8,196 nt of DNA from CAZXDS01 sp964639525 (GTDB taxonomy: Bacteria > Bacteroidota > Ignavibacteria > Ignavibacteriales > Melioribacteraceae): positions 1 to 8,196 of the forward strand of contig CAZXDS010000154.1 in the NCBI GenBank assembly GCA_964639525.1. Reading direction: 5' to 3'. Positions within the stretch are counted from its first letter, which is position 1; the number at the start of each line of letters is the position of its first letter. Of this stretch, positions 1-6,360 are shown in pieces. A model generated the notes under the pieces. That model searched no databases. It was not told the DNA's origin and was given only the letters and a program-made list of their open reading frames with translations. The position numbers and the translations under genes are program-made.

Positions 1-139
1 AAAAATATTTTATTAAAATTAACTTGTAGAGTAGCATGGAAATATTCAAAAAAATACATTTGGTTCAATTTAAATACGTAAATTATAATATTAATTATTA
101 AATTTGATAACTCAATAATTCTAATTATTTAATAATGTT

Positions 140-158
140 TTCCTATGGTTTATAGGAG
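140..158 (+). promoter_or_regulatory. nusB Shine-Dalgarno inside a short hairpin
   Basis: TCCTAT (141-146) and ATAGGA (152-157) form a 6-bp stem around a GGTTT loop, extendable by a T-G pair. The right arm contains the AGGAG Shine-Dalgarno (154-158), 12 bases before the nusB ATG. This is the clearest ribosome binding site in the window, and in RNA it would be partly hidden. The rest of bases 1-170 is very AT-rich with no gene and no promoter I can assign with confidence. Confidence 0.45.
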
Positions 159-170
159 TTTTTACACATA

Positions 171-650
171 ATGACTCAAAAAAAATTCCACCGAAGAATT
201 GCCCGCGAAAGATCGCTTCAAATTTTATATGCTTACGAAATGAATAGTGATAATTTAATTGCCTTGGAAGAGGGAATACTTGCTGATATAAATAATGCAA
301 GTGACCGTAGTTTTAGCATAAAATTAGTCTCGGATGTTCTACAAAATAAATTGGTTCTTGATGAAAAAATAGGGGAACGCGTTAACAACTGGGAAATGGA
401 TAGAATTGCACTAATCGACAAACTACTGCTACGAATGGGAATTGCCGAACTTATGTTTTTCCCCGACATTCCGCCGAAGGTTTCAATAAATGAGGTTATT
501 GAAATTGCAAAAGATTACAGTACTGCTAGCAGCGGTAAATTTATAAATGGAATTCTTGATGCGATATTAATCAATTTGAGAAAAAACGGTAAGCTTAACA
601 AAACCGGACGTGGTTTGATTGAGCAAACAATATCCAAAAAAAAATCATAA
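171..650 (+). CDS. nusB: transcription antitermination factor NusB
   Basis: This encodes NusB (159 aa, within the usual 130-160 aa). NusB binds boxA RNA with NusE/S10 and supports antitermination of rRNA operons in the cytoplasm. The all-helical NusB fold is recognisable throughout. The basic N-terminal segment RRIARERSLQILYAYE (8-23) matches the boxA-binding helix. W74 and R78 are followed by LLLRMGIAEL (85-94), SINEVIEIAK (105-114) and FINGILD (124-130), the family's most conserved stretches. A lysine-rich tail of about 25 residues follows the core. The ATG at 171 is preceded by AGGAG at 154-158, which supports this start. The transporter gene begins 9 bases after the stop, so the two are probably co-transcribed. 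Identification is from family motifs and is firm. Confidence 0.96.
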   Translation: MTQKKFHRRIARERSLQILYAYEMNSDNLIALEEGILADINNASDRSFSIKLVSDVLQNKLVLDEKIGERVNNWEMDRIALIDKLLLRMGIAELMFFPDIPPKVSINEVIEIAKDYSTASSGKFINGILDAILINLRKNGKLNKTGRGLIEQTISKKKS

Positions 651-659
651 TTACCAACT

Positions 660-1952
660 GTGAAAAATCAAAAGGATAATCGTAAACGGATATTTATCTG
701 GTCTCTTTTCGATTTTGCCAATACGTCATACTCAATAATTGTTGTAACATTTATTTTTGCGGTTTACTTCAAAGATGTTATTGCTCAAGGTAAACCAATT
801 GGTGATTTGTATTGGAGCTTTGGGATTAGCATTTCGATGATTATTACCGCTATTATTTCTCCTGTCCTTGGTGCAATTGCCGATTATTCTGCAGGAAAAA
901 AAAGATTTCTGCTGTTTTTCACATTACTAAGTATTTCTGCTACCGCACTGTTGTATTTTACCGGAAAGGGAACTATTCTTTCAGCTCTCATTCTATTTAT
1001 AATAGCCAATATCGGCTTTGAATCGGGGCTGGTTTTTTATGATGCATTTCTGCCTGAAATATCATCACCGAAAAATTACGGCAGAGTAAGCGGTTACGGT
1101 TTTGCAATGGGTTATCTTGGTTCGCTGGCTTCTTTGGCACTTGCATTTCCTTTTATTCAAAACAAAATGATAAAAGAGACTTTTCCGCTTGCTGCACTTT
1201 TCTTTTTAGTGTTTGCAATACCACTTTTTCTATTTCTAAATGATTCAAGAAAAGATATTGAACGGAAGGAGAGCTACTTTCAAATAGGGTTTAAAAGAGT
1301 TTATAATACAATTTCTAATTTGAAAAATTATAAAAATCTTTCTCTCTTCTTGTTAGCATTCTTTTTTTATATCGAAGGTGTGAACACGGTAATATTTTTT
1401 TCGGGCAATTATGCTAGAACAACATTAAAATTTTCATTTCAGGAATTGATTGTTTTTTTCTTAGTTGTTCAAACTACTGCAATATTCGGATCAATAATTT
1501 TTGGAATTATTTCCGATTCAATTGGGCAAAAGAAAACAATTGTAATCTCATTATTTATTTGGATATTTACAATACTTTTCGCCTATTTTACAGCTGATTC
1601 ACAAAGTTTGTTTTTGAATTGGGCGAACAAATTTATTGAGACTGATATATTTTCATTGCAGAAAGATTCATTTTATCTTGTCGGTTTGCTTGCCGGCAGT
1701 GTAATGGGAGCAACACAGTCCACAAGCAGAAGTATGATGACTAAATTGACACCAAAAGAAAAGCAAACTGAGTTTTTTGGATTTTATTCACTGTTTGGTA
1801 AAAGTTCCGCCATTGTTGGTCCACTTGTTTTTGGTTTGGTAAGCTACTCAACCGGAAGCCAGCAGATTGCAATATTATCGTTAGGTGTGTTTTTTATTAT
1901 CGGGCTATATATACTAAAATTTGTTGAAGACCCAAAGGATGTGAAAGTGTAG
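660..1952 (+). CDS. MFS transporter, UMF1/Atg22-like family
   Basis: This is a 430-aa integral inner-membrane protein with about twelve hydrophobic segments, as expected for the major facilitator superfamily. Several motifs match the UMF1 (Atg22-like, vacuole-effluxer-like) branch: DFANTSY (18-24) in the first membrane helix, GAIADYSAGKKR (71-82) in the loop after helix 2, YDAFLPEI (127-134), and SDSIGQKK (285-292) at the equivalent loop of the second half. The most diagnostic block is residues 353-388, containing QSTSRSMM, LTPKEKQTEFFGFY and KSSAIVGP. Yeast Atg22 exports amino acids from the vacuole; the substrate of bacterial members is generally unknown and cannot be read from sequence. 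The start is GTG at 660, the only credible start close to nusB, and no Shine-Dalgarno is visible. The gene looks intact. Family assignment is firm, function is open. Confidence 0.9.
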   Translation: MKNQKDNRKRIFIWSLFDFANTSYSIIVVTFIFAVYFKDVIAQGKPIGDLYWSFGISISMIITAIISPVLGAIADYSAGKKRFLLFFTLLSISATALLYFTGKGTILSALILFIIANIGFESGLVFYDAFLPEISSPKNYGRVSGYGFAMGYLGSLASLALAFPFIQNKMIKETFPLAALFFLVFAIPLFLFLNDSRKDIERKESYFQIGFKRVYNTISNLKNYKNLSLFLLAFFFYIEGVNTVIFFSGNYARTTLKFSFQELIVFFLVVQTTAIFGSIIFGIISDSIGQKKTIVISLFIWIFTILFAYFTADSQSLFLNWANKFIETDIFSLQKDSFYLVGLLAGSVMGATQSTSRSMMTKLTPKEKQTEFFGFYSLFGKSSAIVGPLVFGLVSYSTGSQQIAILSLGVFFIIGLYILKFVEDPKDVKV

Positions 1953-2023
1953 TTTCTGCTTATGCAAAAGTGATTTGTCATTTCAAAAACTAATATCGTT
2001 ACGGTTAAAAAAAAACTGTCGTC

Positions 2024-2077
2024 ATACCTGTCTGCCGATAGGCAGGCTGATGAACCTGCCTGACGGTAGGCAGGTAT
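2024..2077. repeat. CCTGCC-type double palindromic repeat
   Basis: Two 23-base arms (2024-2046 and 2055-2077) are inverted copies of each other with 19 of 23 positions matching, separated by 8 bases. Each arm is itself nearly palindromic: CCTGTCTGCCGATAGGCAGG, then CCTGCCTGACGGTAGGCAGG. As RNA it could form one long hairpin or two small ones. It lies 72 bases past the transporter stop. It is GC-rich against an AT-rich background and resembles the dispersed CCTGCC repeats seen in many Bacteroidota and environmental genomes (recollection, not checked). There is no T-run, so it is not a typical terminator. Confidence 0.8.
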
Positions 2078-2146
2078 CAGCATCTCATTCAACGTTTAAA
2101 ATTCCAATCCGGCAGTCGCCCGATTCTCTTGTGTGTTCTGAATAAT

Positions 2147-2279
2147 CATGAATGAGTCCATTCTAAAAAGTAATATTTTTACTAACCCACGACTTCAGTC
2201 GTGGGGAAACAGACTAAAAACGAACTTCTCCAAATGGACTTTAGTCCGTTCGGGGCTTTTTAGAGTGAACTCATGAATG
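2147..2279. repeat. MITE/REP-like element with imperfect terminal inverted repeats
   Basis: The outer 24 bases (2147-2170 and 2256-2279) are inverted copies matching at 20 of 24 positions; both include the CTAAAAAG/CTTTTTAG inner end. Inside are a perfect hairpin CCCACGACT-TC-AGTCGTGGG (2186-2205) and a second one, AATGGACT-TT-AGTCCGTT (2233-2250), with one G-T pair. The TIRs would close a two-hairpin structure of 133 bases. There is no coding potential. The CCCACGACT hairpin resembles REP-like elements mobilised by REP-associated Y1 transposases in other genomes (inference). The second hairpin is followed by CGGGGCTTTTT, so it may also act as a terminator. Confidence 0.7.
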
Positions 2280-2294
2280 TTTCATTTGTTTTAA

Positions 2295-2330
2295 TATTTT
2301 TAAAAATACTTAAAATATAATATATTAAGT
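2295..2330. promoter_or_regulatory. candidate operator/promoter dyads upstream of the CARF regulator
   Basis: A perfect 14-base palindrome (TATTTTTAAAAATA, 2295-2308) abuts a 23-base dyad (2308-2330) with ACTTAA/TTAAGT outer arms, ATAT inner arms and one mismatched pair. They end 31 bases before the ATG of the CARF-winged-helix gene, where a self-regulating HTH protein could bind. Palindromes arise easily by chance in DNA this AT-rich, so confidence is modest. Confidence 0.35.
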
Positions 2331-2361
2331 TTTGTTTATTCTTAACTCGGATTCAAATTCA

Positions 2362-3324
2362 ATGAAAAAATGTCTTTTATCATTTATCGGAACAAATGAT
2401 GCAGGAATACTTTTGGGCAAAACCGAAGGTGCAATAATTACTGCATTAAAAAATGAAACTTTTGATGAAGTTAAACTTTTGTGGAATGATTCTGTTGTAA
2501 ACGAAAATCTCAGTTATGCTGATATAATGATTCATCTTAAACGGGAAATTAAAAAGCAAAAGCTATGCAGTAAAATTGATGATGAGGAATTTGAATTGAC
2601 TGATGTAACTGATCACAATGAAATTTACAAGCAGTTAAAAGCGTACAGTGAAAGTCTTCCAAAAGATAAAAATATAGAATATACAGCAGCAATTTCCTCC
2701 GGTACGCCGGCAATGCAAGTTTGCTGGATTCTTCTTGCAGAATCAGGGGACTTTTCAGAACAATTTCCACTGCGATTAATTAAAGTAAAAGACCCGAAAT
2801 TCGGGAAATCCAAAAACATTGAAGTTAAATTAAATACTGCGCTGCCGAAAATAATAGGACTGAAAAAAGAAGTCGGCGAATTGAAAAAGAATCTGATTCC
2901 ATTGGCGGAAATAGAGACGGAAAAAGGAGAACTGAAAATAGGCGAGACGAAGATTAATCTTTCGCCTGTTGAATTGTGTTACTACCGTTATTTTGCGGAC
3001 CGCGTCGCGCACGAAGAGAAACCGGAACGATTTTCCGGCATTAACGTTCCGCTTGAATTCATCAAAAAAATTTTCGCTTATCACGAAGAAACGTTTCCCG
3101 ATCTTGAACTGAACCGCGCAGGATTGAAAGACTACATCAAAAAGGGTTATGATTTTCCCATTCAAACTTTTCGCGGACATATTTCAAAAATAAACAGAAA
3201 ATTGAAAGAAGGGCTGAATAACGAAACGGTTTTTCAATACTTCAAAATTTCCTATGAGGGAAGACGAGGCGCGAAGTTTTACGGTATTAAAGCTCCGGCG
3301 GAAAAGTTACTATTTAAAAAGTAA
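2362..3324 (+). CDS. CARF domain-winged helix regulator (RtcR/Csm6-type sensor)
   Basis: This is a 320-aa protein of two parts. Residues 1 to about 165 look like a CARF (CRISPR-associated Rossmann fold) domain: the first strand and loop KKCLLSFIGTNDAG (2-15), and the ligand-loop signature SSGTPAMQVCW (112-122), close to the TTGTHVAQICW-like loop of RtcR and the SGTP-MQ loop of Csm6-type proteins. A linker helix (about 165-182) follows. Residues 190-310 resemble an OmpR-like winged helix, with LSPVELCYYRYFADR (200-214), a candidate recognition helix RGHISKINRKL (271-281), and a final hairpin ending YGIKAP (307-312). CARF domains bind cyclic oligoadenylates or related RNA-derived ligands; the ligand here is unknown. 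No HEPN or other nuclease domain and no sigma-54 AAA domain is present, so it probably acts as a ligand-controlled transcription factor. A TTG 30 bases upstream would add ten non-conserved residues, so the ATG is preferred. The nuclease gene starts 19 bases after its stop. Confidence 0.72.
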   Translation: MKKCLLSFIGTNDAGILLGKTEGAIITALKNETFDEVKLLWNDSVVNENLSYADIMIHLKREIKKQKLCSKIDDEEFELTDVTDHNEIYKQLKAYSESLPKDKNIEYTAAISSGTPAMQVCWILLAESGDFSEQFPLRLIKVKDPKFGKSKNIEVKLNTALPKIIGLKKEVGELKKNLIPLAEIETEKGELKIGETKINLSPVELCYYRYFADRVAHEEKPERFSGINVPLEFIKKIFAYHEETFPDLELNRAGLKDYIKKGYDFPIQTFRGHISKINRKLKEGLNNETVFQYFKISYEGRRGAKFYGIKAPAEKLLFKK

Positions 3325-3343
3325 AAGGAAAAAGTGAAATAAA

Positions 3344-4555
3344 ATGTCAGCGAAAGAAAAAGTAAGCAAACGAACATATCCTGATTTGGTAGGAGATATT
3401 TCAAAACTACTTGAAACCGCGCGCAAGGAATCCGCAAGAGCCGTTAACGCACTGCTCACGGCAACTTATTGGCTTATCGGTTACAGAATTGTTGAGTTTG
3501 AATATGAAGGGAGAGAGCGGAAAGAATATTACGGTGAAAAACTACTTCGGCGTTTATCTTCTGAGTTAACTTTGAAATTTGGGAAAGGTTTTTCTCGACA
3601 AAACCTTCAACAGATGATTCAATTTTATAACATGTATAAGCGGCCAAAGATATGTCAGACACTGTCTGACAAATCTCCAATTGAAGAAGAATTACTAACA
3701 GAGCCTTTAGAAATGAATAAAAAGATTAGCCAGACACTGTCTGGCATATCTTTGAATAATCATGATATCGAAGCGACTGCAAAGCAATATAAAAATGAAT
3801 CTTTGCTTGTAGAACTTGCAAATTATTTTAAATTGCCTTGGTCTGCTTACGTGAGGATGCTTTCTGTTAAAGACGATGAAGCACGCGAATTTTACGAAAC
3901 TGAAGCTCTACGCAATGGCTGGTCTGTTCGCCAATTGGAGAGACAAATTTCAACTCAATTTTATGAAAGAACTTTGCTCTCAAAGAACAAAGCGGATATG
4001 ATAAAAAGAGGTGAACAAAAACAGGCGAAGGATTTTCTTTCAGCAGAAGAAGAAATTAAAGACCCTTACATTTTGGAATTTCTCGGTTTGAAAGACGAAT
4101 ATTCCGAAAGCGATTTGGAGGAAGCTCTTATCAAACATCTCGAAAATTTTCTTCTTGAATTGGGAAGCGATTTTGCATTTATCGGCAGACAGAAGCGCCT
4201 GAGAATCGGGAACGAGTGGTTTAGAATTGATTTGCTATTTTTCCACAGAAAACTGAAATGCCTTGTAGTGATCGATCTGAAAGTGGGAAAATTCACTCAC
4301 GCCGACGCAGGACAAATGCACATGTATTTGAATTACGCGAAAGAAAATTGGACAAACGAAGACGAAAACCCGCCCGTCGGTTTGATTTTGTGCGCCGAAA
4401 AAGATTCCGCCGTCGTCAAATATTCTTTGGAAGGATTGCCGAATAAAGTCCTCGCCGCCGAATACAAATTGAAACTGCCCGACGAACAGTTATTAATAAA
4501 CGAACTGAACAAAACCCGTAAAATGATTGCCGGAAAACAAAAAGTCATAGATTAA
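3344..4555 (+). CDS. DUF1016 (YhcG-like) PDDEXK nuclease domain protein
   Basis: This is a 403-aa protein with both halves of the DUF1016/YhcG family. The helical N-terminal domain (about 15-210) has GEKLLRRLSSEL (64-75), FSRQNLQQMIQFY (83-95), LPWSAYVRML (164-173) and WSVRQLERQI (193-202). The C-terminal PDDEXK nuclease-like fold (about 235-375) has D296 in RIDLLFFHR, D311 and K313 in VVIDLKVGKF, and Q324 in AGQMHMYLN, so the catalytic residues appear intact. YhcG-like proteins are often found in defence islands and near restriction-modification genes, but their substrate is not well defined. Residues 102-136 form an insertion with two copies of an I-x-QTLS-x-x-S peptide, each encoded by a DNA palindrome. 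AAGGAA (3325-3330) precedes the ATG by 13 bases. The close spacing to the CARF regulator suggests one operon. The 3' third is richer in G and C than the middle. Confidence 0.9.
   Translation: MSAKEKVSKRTYPDLVGDISKLLETARKESARAVNALLTATYWLIGYRIVEFEYEGRERKEYYGEKLLRRLSSELTLKFGKGFSRQNLQQMIQFYNMYKRPKICQTLSDKSPIEEELLTEPLEMNKKISQTLSGISLNNHDIEATAKQYKNESLLVELANYFKLPWSAYVRMLSVKDDEAREFYETEALRNGWSVRQLERQISTQFYERTLLSKNKADMIKRGEQKQAKDFLSAEEEIKDPYILEFLGLKDEYSESDLEEALIKHLENFLLELGSDFAFIGRQKRLRIGNEWFRIDLLFFHRKLKCLVVIDLKVGKFTHADAGQMHMYLNYAKENWTNEDENPPVGLILCAEKDSAVVKYSLEGLPNKVLAAEYKLKLPDEQLLINELNKTRKMIAGKQKVID
3648..3675. repeat. in-frame palindromic element, copy 1
   Basis: TGTCAGACA-C-TGTCTGACA (3653-3671) is a perfect 19-base palindrome with a single central base. 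One mismatched pair outside it, AGAT/ATCT extends the arms. It lies within the nuclease gene and encodes the centre of KICQTLSDKS. The antisense strand reads ICQTVSDIS, almost the same peptide, as a palindrome predicts. Confidence 0.75.
3722..3752. repeat. in-frame palindromic element, copy 2
   Basis: GCCAGACA-C-TGTCTGGC (3729-3745) is a perfect 17-base palindrome. After two mismatched pairs, AAGAT/ATCTT extends the arms. It shares the core CAGACACTGTCTG with copy 1, 75 bases upstream, and encodes KISQTLSGIS. The paired differences A-T versus C-G near the arm ends keep both copies palindromic. Confidence 0.75.
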
Positions 4556-4577
4556 AAAGACGACTGAAAAGCCGTTC

Positions 4578-4728
4578 TGTTTGGCACTGCCAAATAAAAA
4601 CCGTCAATCCTATTTGGTAAAAACAAATAAAAATAGTTGATTTTATTTGTTATTATCAAATAAAAACAGCTAAATCTATTTGGTAGTATCAAATAAAAAC
4701 AGCTAAATCTATTTGGTATTATCAAATA
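4578..4728. repeat. five 19-base dyads at exact 33-base spacing
   Basis: Dyads begin at 4578, 4611, 4644, 4677 and 4710. The consensus is TATTTGGTA-N-TATCAAATA. Unit 1 (TTTGGCA-C-TGCCAAA) is a perfect palindrome, and units 2 and 3 are the most degenerate. The 14-base spacers all begin AAAA; those after units 3 and 4 are identical (AAAACAGCTAAATC), the other two differ. Thirty-three bases is about three helical turns, placing all dyads on one face of the DNA, as in a cooperative operator or iteron array. It begins 23 bases after the nuclease stop and ends 200 bases before the ATPase ATG. The rest of the 372-base gap is AT-rich, with no gene seen. Confidence 0.85.
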
Positions 4729-4874
4729 GAAATTTACCGTAACTTTGTTTTAACATTGCCGTAGCTTTACAAAAAAACTTATTTTCTCTTTATTTTTGCT
4801 GCAACTTTTCCGAACGTAAATATTATAGAAAGAATTATTACTCCTAACCCGAAAATACAAAATTATTTTTTTAT

Positions 4875-4904
4875 AATCGCAAAATATACGGTATATTTAC
4901 GATT
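4875..4904. promoter_or_regulatory. 30-base dyad upstream of the AAA_14 ATPase
   Basis: The segment is a near-perfect inverted repeat: AATCG-AA outer arm, ATATAC/GTATAT at the centre, and TT-CGATT on the other side. It ends 23 bases before the ATPase ATG and is followed by another AATCGCAAA at 4906-4914, a direct repeat of the left arm start. This position suits an operator or promoter-overlapping protein site. No binding protein can be named. Confidence 0.5.
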
Positions 4905-4927
4905 GTAATCGCAAATAATTCGACAGT

Positions 4928-6052
4928 ATGATGATAAACCGAAAATTAGAGAGTATTATTAATAAAAAACTTTTCAAAGGAAAAGCTATAATTATTCTCG
5001 GAGCAAGACAAACAGGTAAAACCACTCTATTAAAAAAAATGCTTGAGACAAAGAAAGATGTACTGTGGTTAAACGCAGACGAGGCTGATACTCTGGCACT
5101 CTTTGAAAATGCTTCGTCCTCACGATTAAAAATAATTTTTAATAGAAAAAAGATTGTTGTAATTGACGAAGCCCAACGGATACCAAACATCGGGTTAAAA
5201 CTTAAACTTATCACCGATCAAATTAAAGATATTCAGCTTGTAGCTACCGGATCATCTGCATTTGAACTTGCCAATAAGGTTAATGAACCGTTAACCGGAA
5301 GGAAATGGGAATATAAACTTTACCCTGTTTCATTTGCCGAAATGGTTGAGCATCATGGCTTTTTAGAAGAGAACCGTTTATTACCGCATCGTTTAATTTA
5401 TGGCTATTATCCCGAAGTTATTACAAATCCCGGAGACGAAAAAGAGATTTTAAAACAAATATCGGATAGTTATTTATACAAAGACATTTTAATGTGGGAA
5501 GGAATAAAAAAGCCCGAACGCCTAATGAAATTATTGCAAGCTCTTGCTCTGCAAGTAGGGGCGGAAGTCTCTTATAATAATCTTGCATCTTTTCTTGCAA
5601 TGGATAACCAAACAGTTGAAAAATATATTCAGCTCTTGGAACAAACTTTTGTGATTTTCAGGTTGCCTGCATTTAGCCGTAATCATCGTAAAGAATTAAA
5701 AAGAGGACGAAAAATTTATTTTTTCGACAATGGAATCAGAAATGCTCTAATAGCTAATTTTTCTTTACCCGAATTAAGAAATGATATCGGAGTTCTTTGG
5801 GAAAATTTTATTATCAGCGAAAGAATAAAATATTTACATTACAATAATTTGTGGACTAATTCATATTTTTGGCGAACTACCGACCAACAAGAAATTGATT
5901 ATATAGAAGAACGTGACGGAATTCTTTATGCAAATGAAATAAAGTGGAGTCCAACAAAAAGAGCAAGACTTCCAAAAGGGTTTTCAAAAACTTACCCCGA
6001 GCATAAATACTTTATTGTTAACCGCAATAATTATGAAAAGTTTTTATTGTAG
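4928..6052 (+). CDS. AAA_14/DUF4143 ATP-binding protein
   Basis: This is a 374-aa P-loop ATPase of the AAA_14-DUF4143 type. Walker A is GARQTGKT (25-32), Walker B is IVVIDEAQ (76-83), the sensor-1 strand is ATGSS (106-110), and the TGR motif typical of the family is at 123-125. The C-terminal DUF4143 part starts near YLYKDIL (182-188) and includes a winged-helix-like stretch (about 200-245). It ends in a PDDEXK-like module: E292 in WENF, E322-I-D324, and E337-I-K339 (NEIKW). The family is widespread and often present in many copies per genome; its biochemical role is not settled, and some members sit in defence or mobile regions. A second ATG lies at codon 2. No Shine-Dalgarno is visible. The gene is flanked upstream by the 33-base dyad array and a 30-base dyad, which may be its control region. 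It appears intact. Confidence 0.92.
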   Translation: MMINRKLESIINKKLFKGKAIIILGARQTGKTTLLKKMLETKKDVLWLNADEADTLALFENASSSRLKIIFNRKKIVVIDEAQRIPNIGLKLKLITDQIKDIQLVATGSSAFELANKVNEPLTGRKWEYKLYPVSFAEMVEHHGFLEENRLLPHRLIYGYYPEVITNPGDEKEILKQISDSYLYKDILMWEGIKKPERLMKLLQALALQVGAEVSYNNLASFLAMDNQTVEKYIQLLEQTFVIFRLPAFSRNHRKELKRGRKIYFFDNGIRNALIANFSLPELRNDIGVLWENFIISERIKYLHYNNLWTNSYFWRTTDQQEIDYIEERDGILYANEIKWSPTKRARLPKGFSKTYPEHKYFIVNRNNYEKFLL

Positions 6053-6067
6053 GATAACCTTACATTG

Positions 6068-6081
6068 CCGCAACGTTGCGG
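6068..6081. other. perfect 14-base palindrome after the ATPase gene
   Basis: CCGCAACGTTGCGG is a perfect, loopless palindrome 15 bases after the ATPase stop. It is GC-rich against the local background. No T-run follows directly, so it is better described as a possible protein site or repeat end than as a terminator. It lies close to the left edge of the toxin-gene relic. Confidence 0.5.
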
Positions 6082-6124
6082 ATATCATTGATTGCTTGTT
6101 CTTTTTGTAAGTTTGAACCTTGTT

Positions 6125-6201
6125 ATTTGAAAATTTCAGAACGAATAAGAACCATTTTACCGTAGGCATATTACTACTGGCAGATTATTGCATATAGTTG
6201 A
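6125..6201 (+). pseudogene. relic of an AbiEii-type toxin 3' end
   Basis: In the frame ending at the TGA of 6199-6201 this reads LKISERIRTILP-stop-AYYYWQIIAYS, matching the last 25 residues of the downstream toxin (LQILERIKTILPEAYYYWQIIAYS) apart from a few changes. The toxin's GAG codon is TAG here (6163-6165), and nothing of the gene survives upstream of about 6125. It is therefore a truncated, stop-containing remainder of an earlier toxin copy. The terminator downstream of it probably belonged to that copy. Confidence 0.85.
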
Positions 6202-6232
6202 GAACATAAATTTTGACTTATGCTCCACAAAA
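6125..6232. repeat. 108-base direct repeat, left copy
   Basis: This matches 8089-8196 at 102 of 108 positions with no gaps, at a constant offset of 1964 bases. The last 55 bases, including 31 bases past the toxin stop codon, are identical. It contains the end of an AbiEii-type gene plus 3' flank. Upstream of 6125 the similarity disappears. Downstream it may extend beyond what the window shows for the right copy. Confidence 0.95.
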
Positions 6233-6235
6233 AAT

Positions 6236-6272
6236 AACCGTTTTCCGATACGGATCTGTGATAACGGTTTTT
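6236..6272 (+). terminator. probable rho-independent terminator
   Basis: AACCGTT (6236-6242) pairs with AACGGTT (6263-6269) and runs into a short T tract. Within the 20-base loop, TCCG-ATA-CGGA forms a smaller hairpin. It follows the toxin relic by 34 bases and precedes the antitoxin gene by 88 bases, so it would insulate the present toxin-antitoxin promoter from upstream transcription. The stem is only 7 bp and the T-run is short. Confidence 0.55.
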
Positions 6273-6360
6273 ACTAACTTGTTGGTGGAAATATTTTGGC
6301 TCTAAATCGCTGTTTATTACTTTATATTTAGACTAATTGCGGATAAAACAGTAAATTTAT

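Noticed and set aside
2332..2361. Upstream TTG start for the CARF protein
   Set aside because: It adds ten residues unlike the family, and the ATG at 2362 begins directly with the first CARF strand.
2830..3180. 116-residue frame on the - strand
   Set aside because: It is antisense to the CARF regulator, with no recognisable domain; it is a shadow of the real gene.
3474..3680. 68-residue - strand frame beginning MEICQTVSDIS
   Set aside because: It mirrors the peptide of the in-frame palindrome because the DNA is palindromic; there is no independent sign of a gene.
4258..4446. Arginine-rich 62-residue frame on the + strand
   Set aside because: It lies wholly inside the nuclease domain of the DUF1016 gene in another frame and shows no family motif.
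4578..4728. Possible CRISPR array
   Set aside because: Dyads are only 19 bases, spacers only 14, and two spacers are identical; a CRISPR array would have longer, unique spacers. No cas1 or cas2 is nearby.
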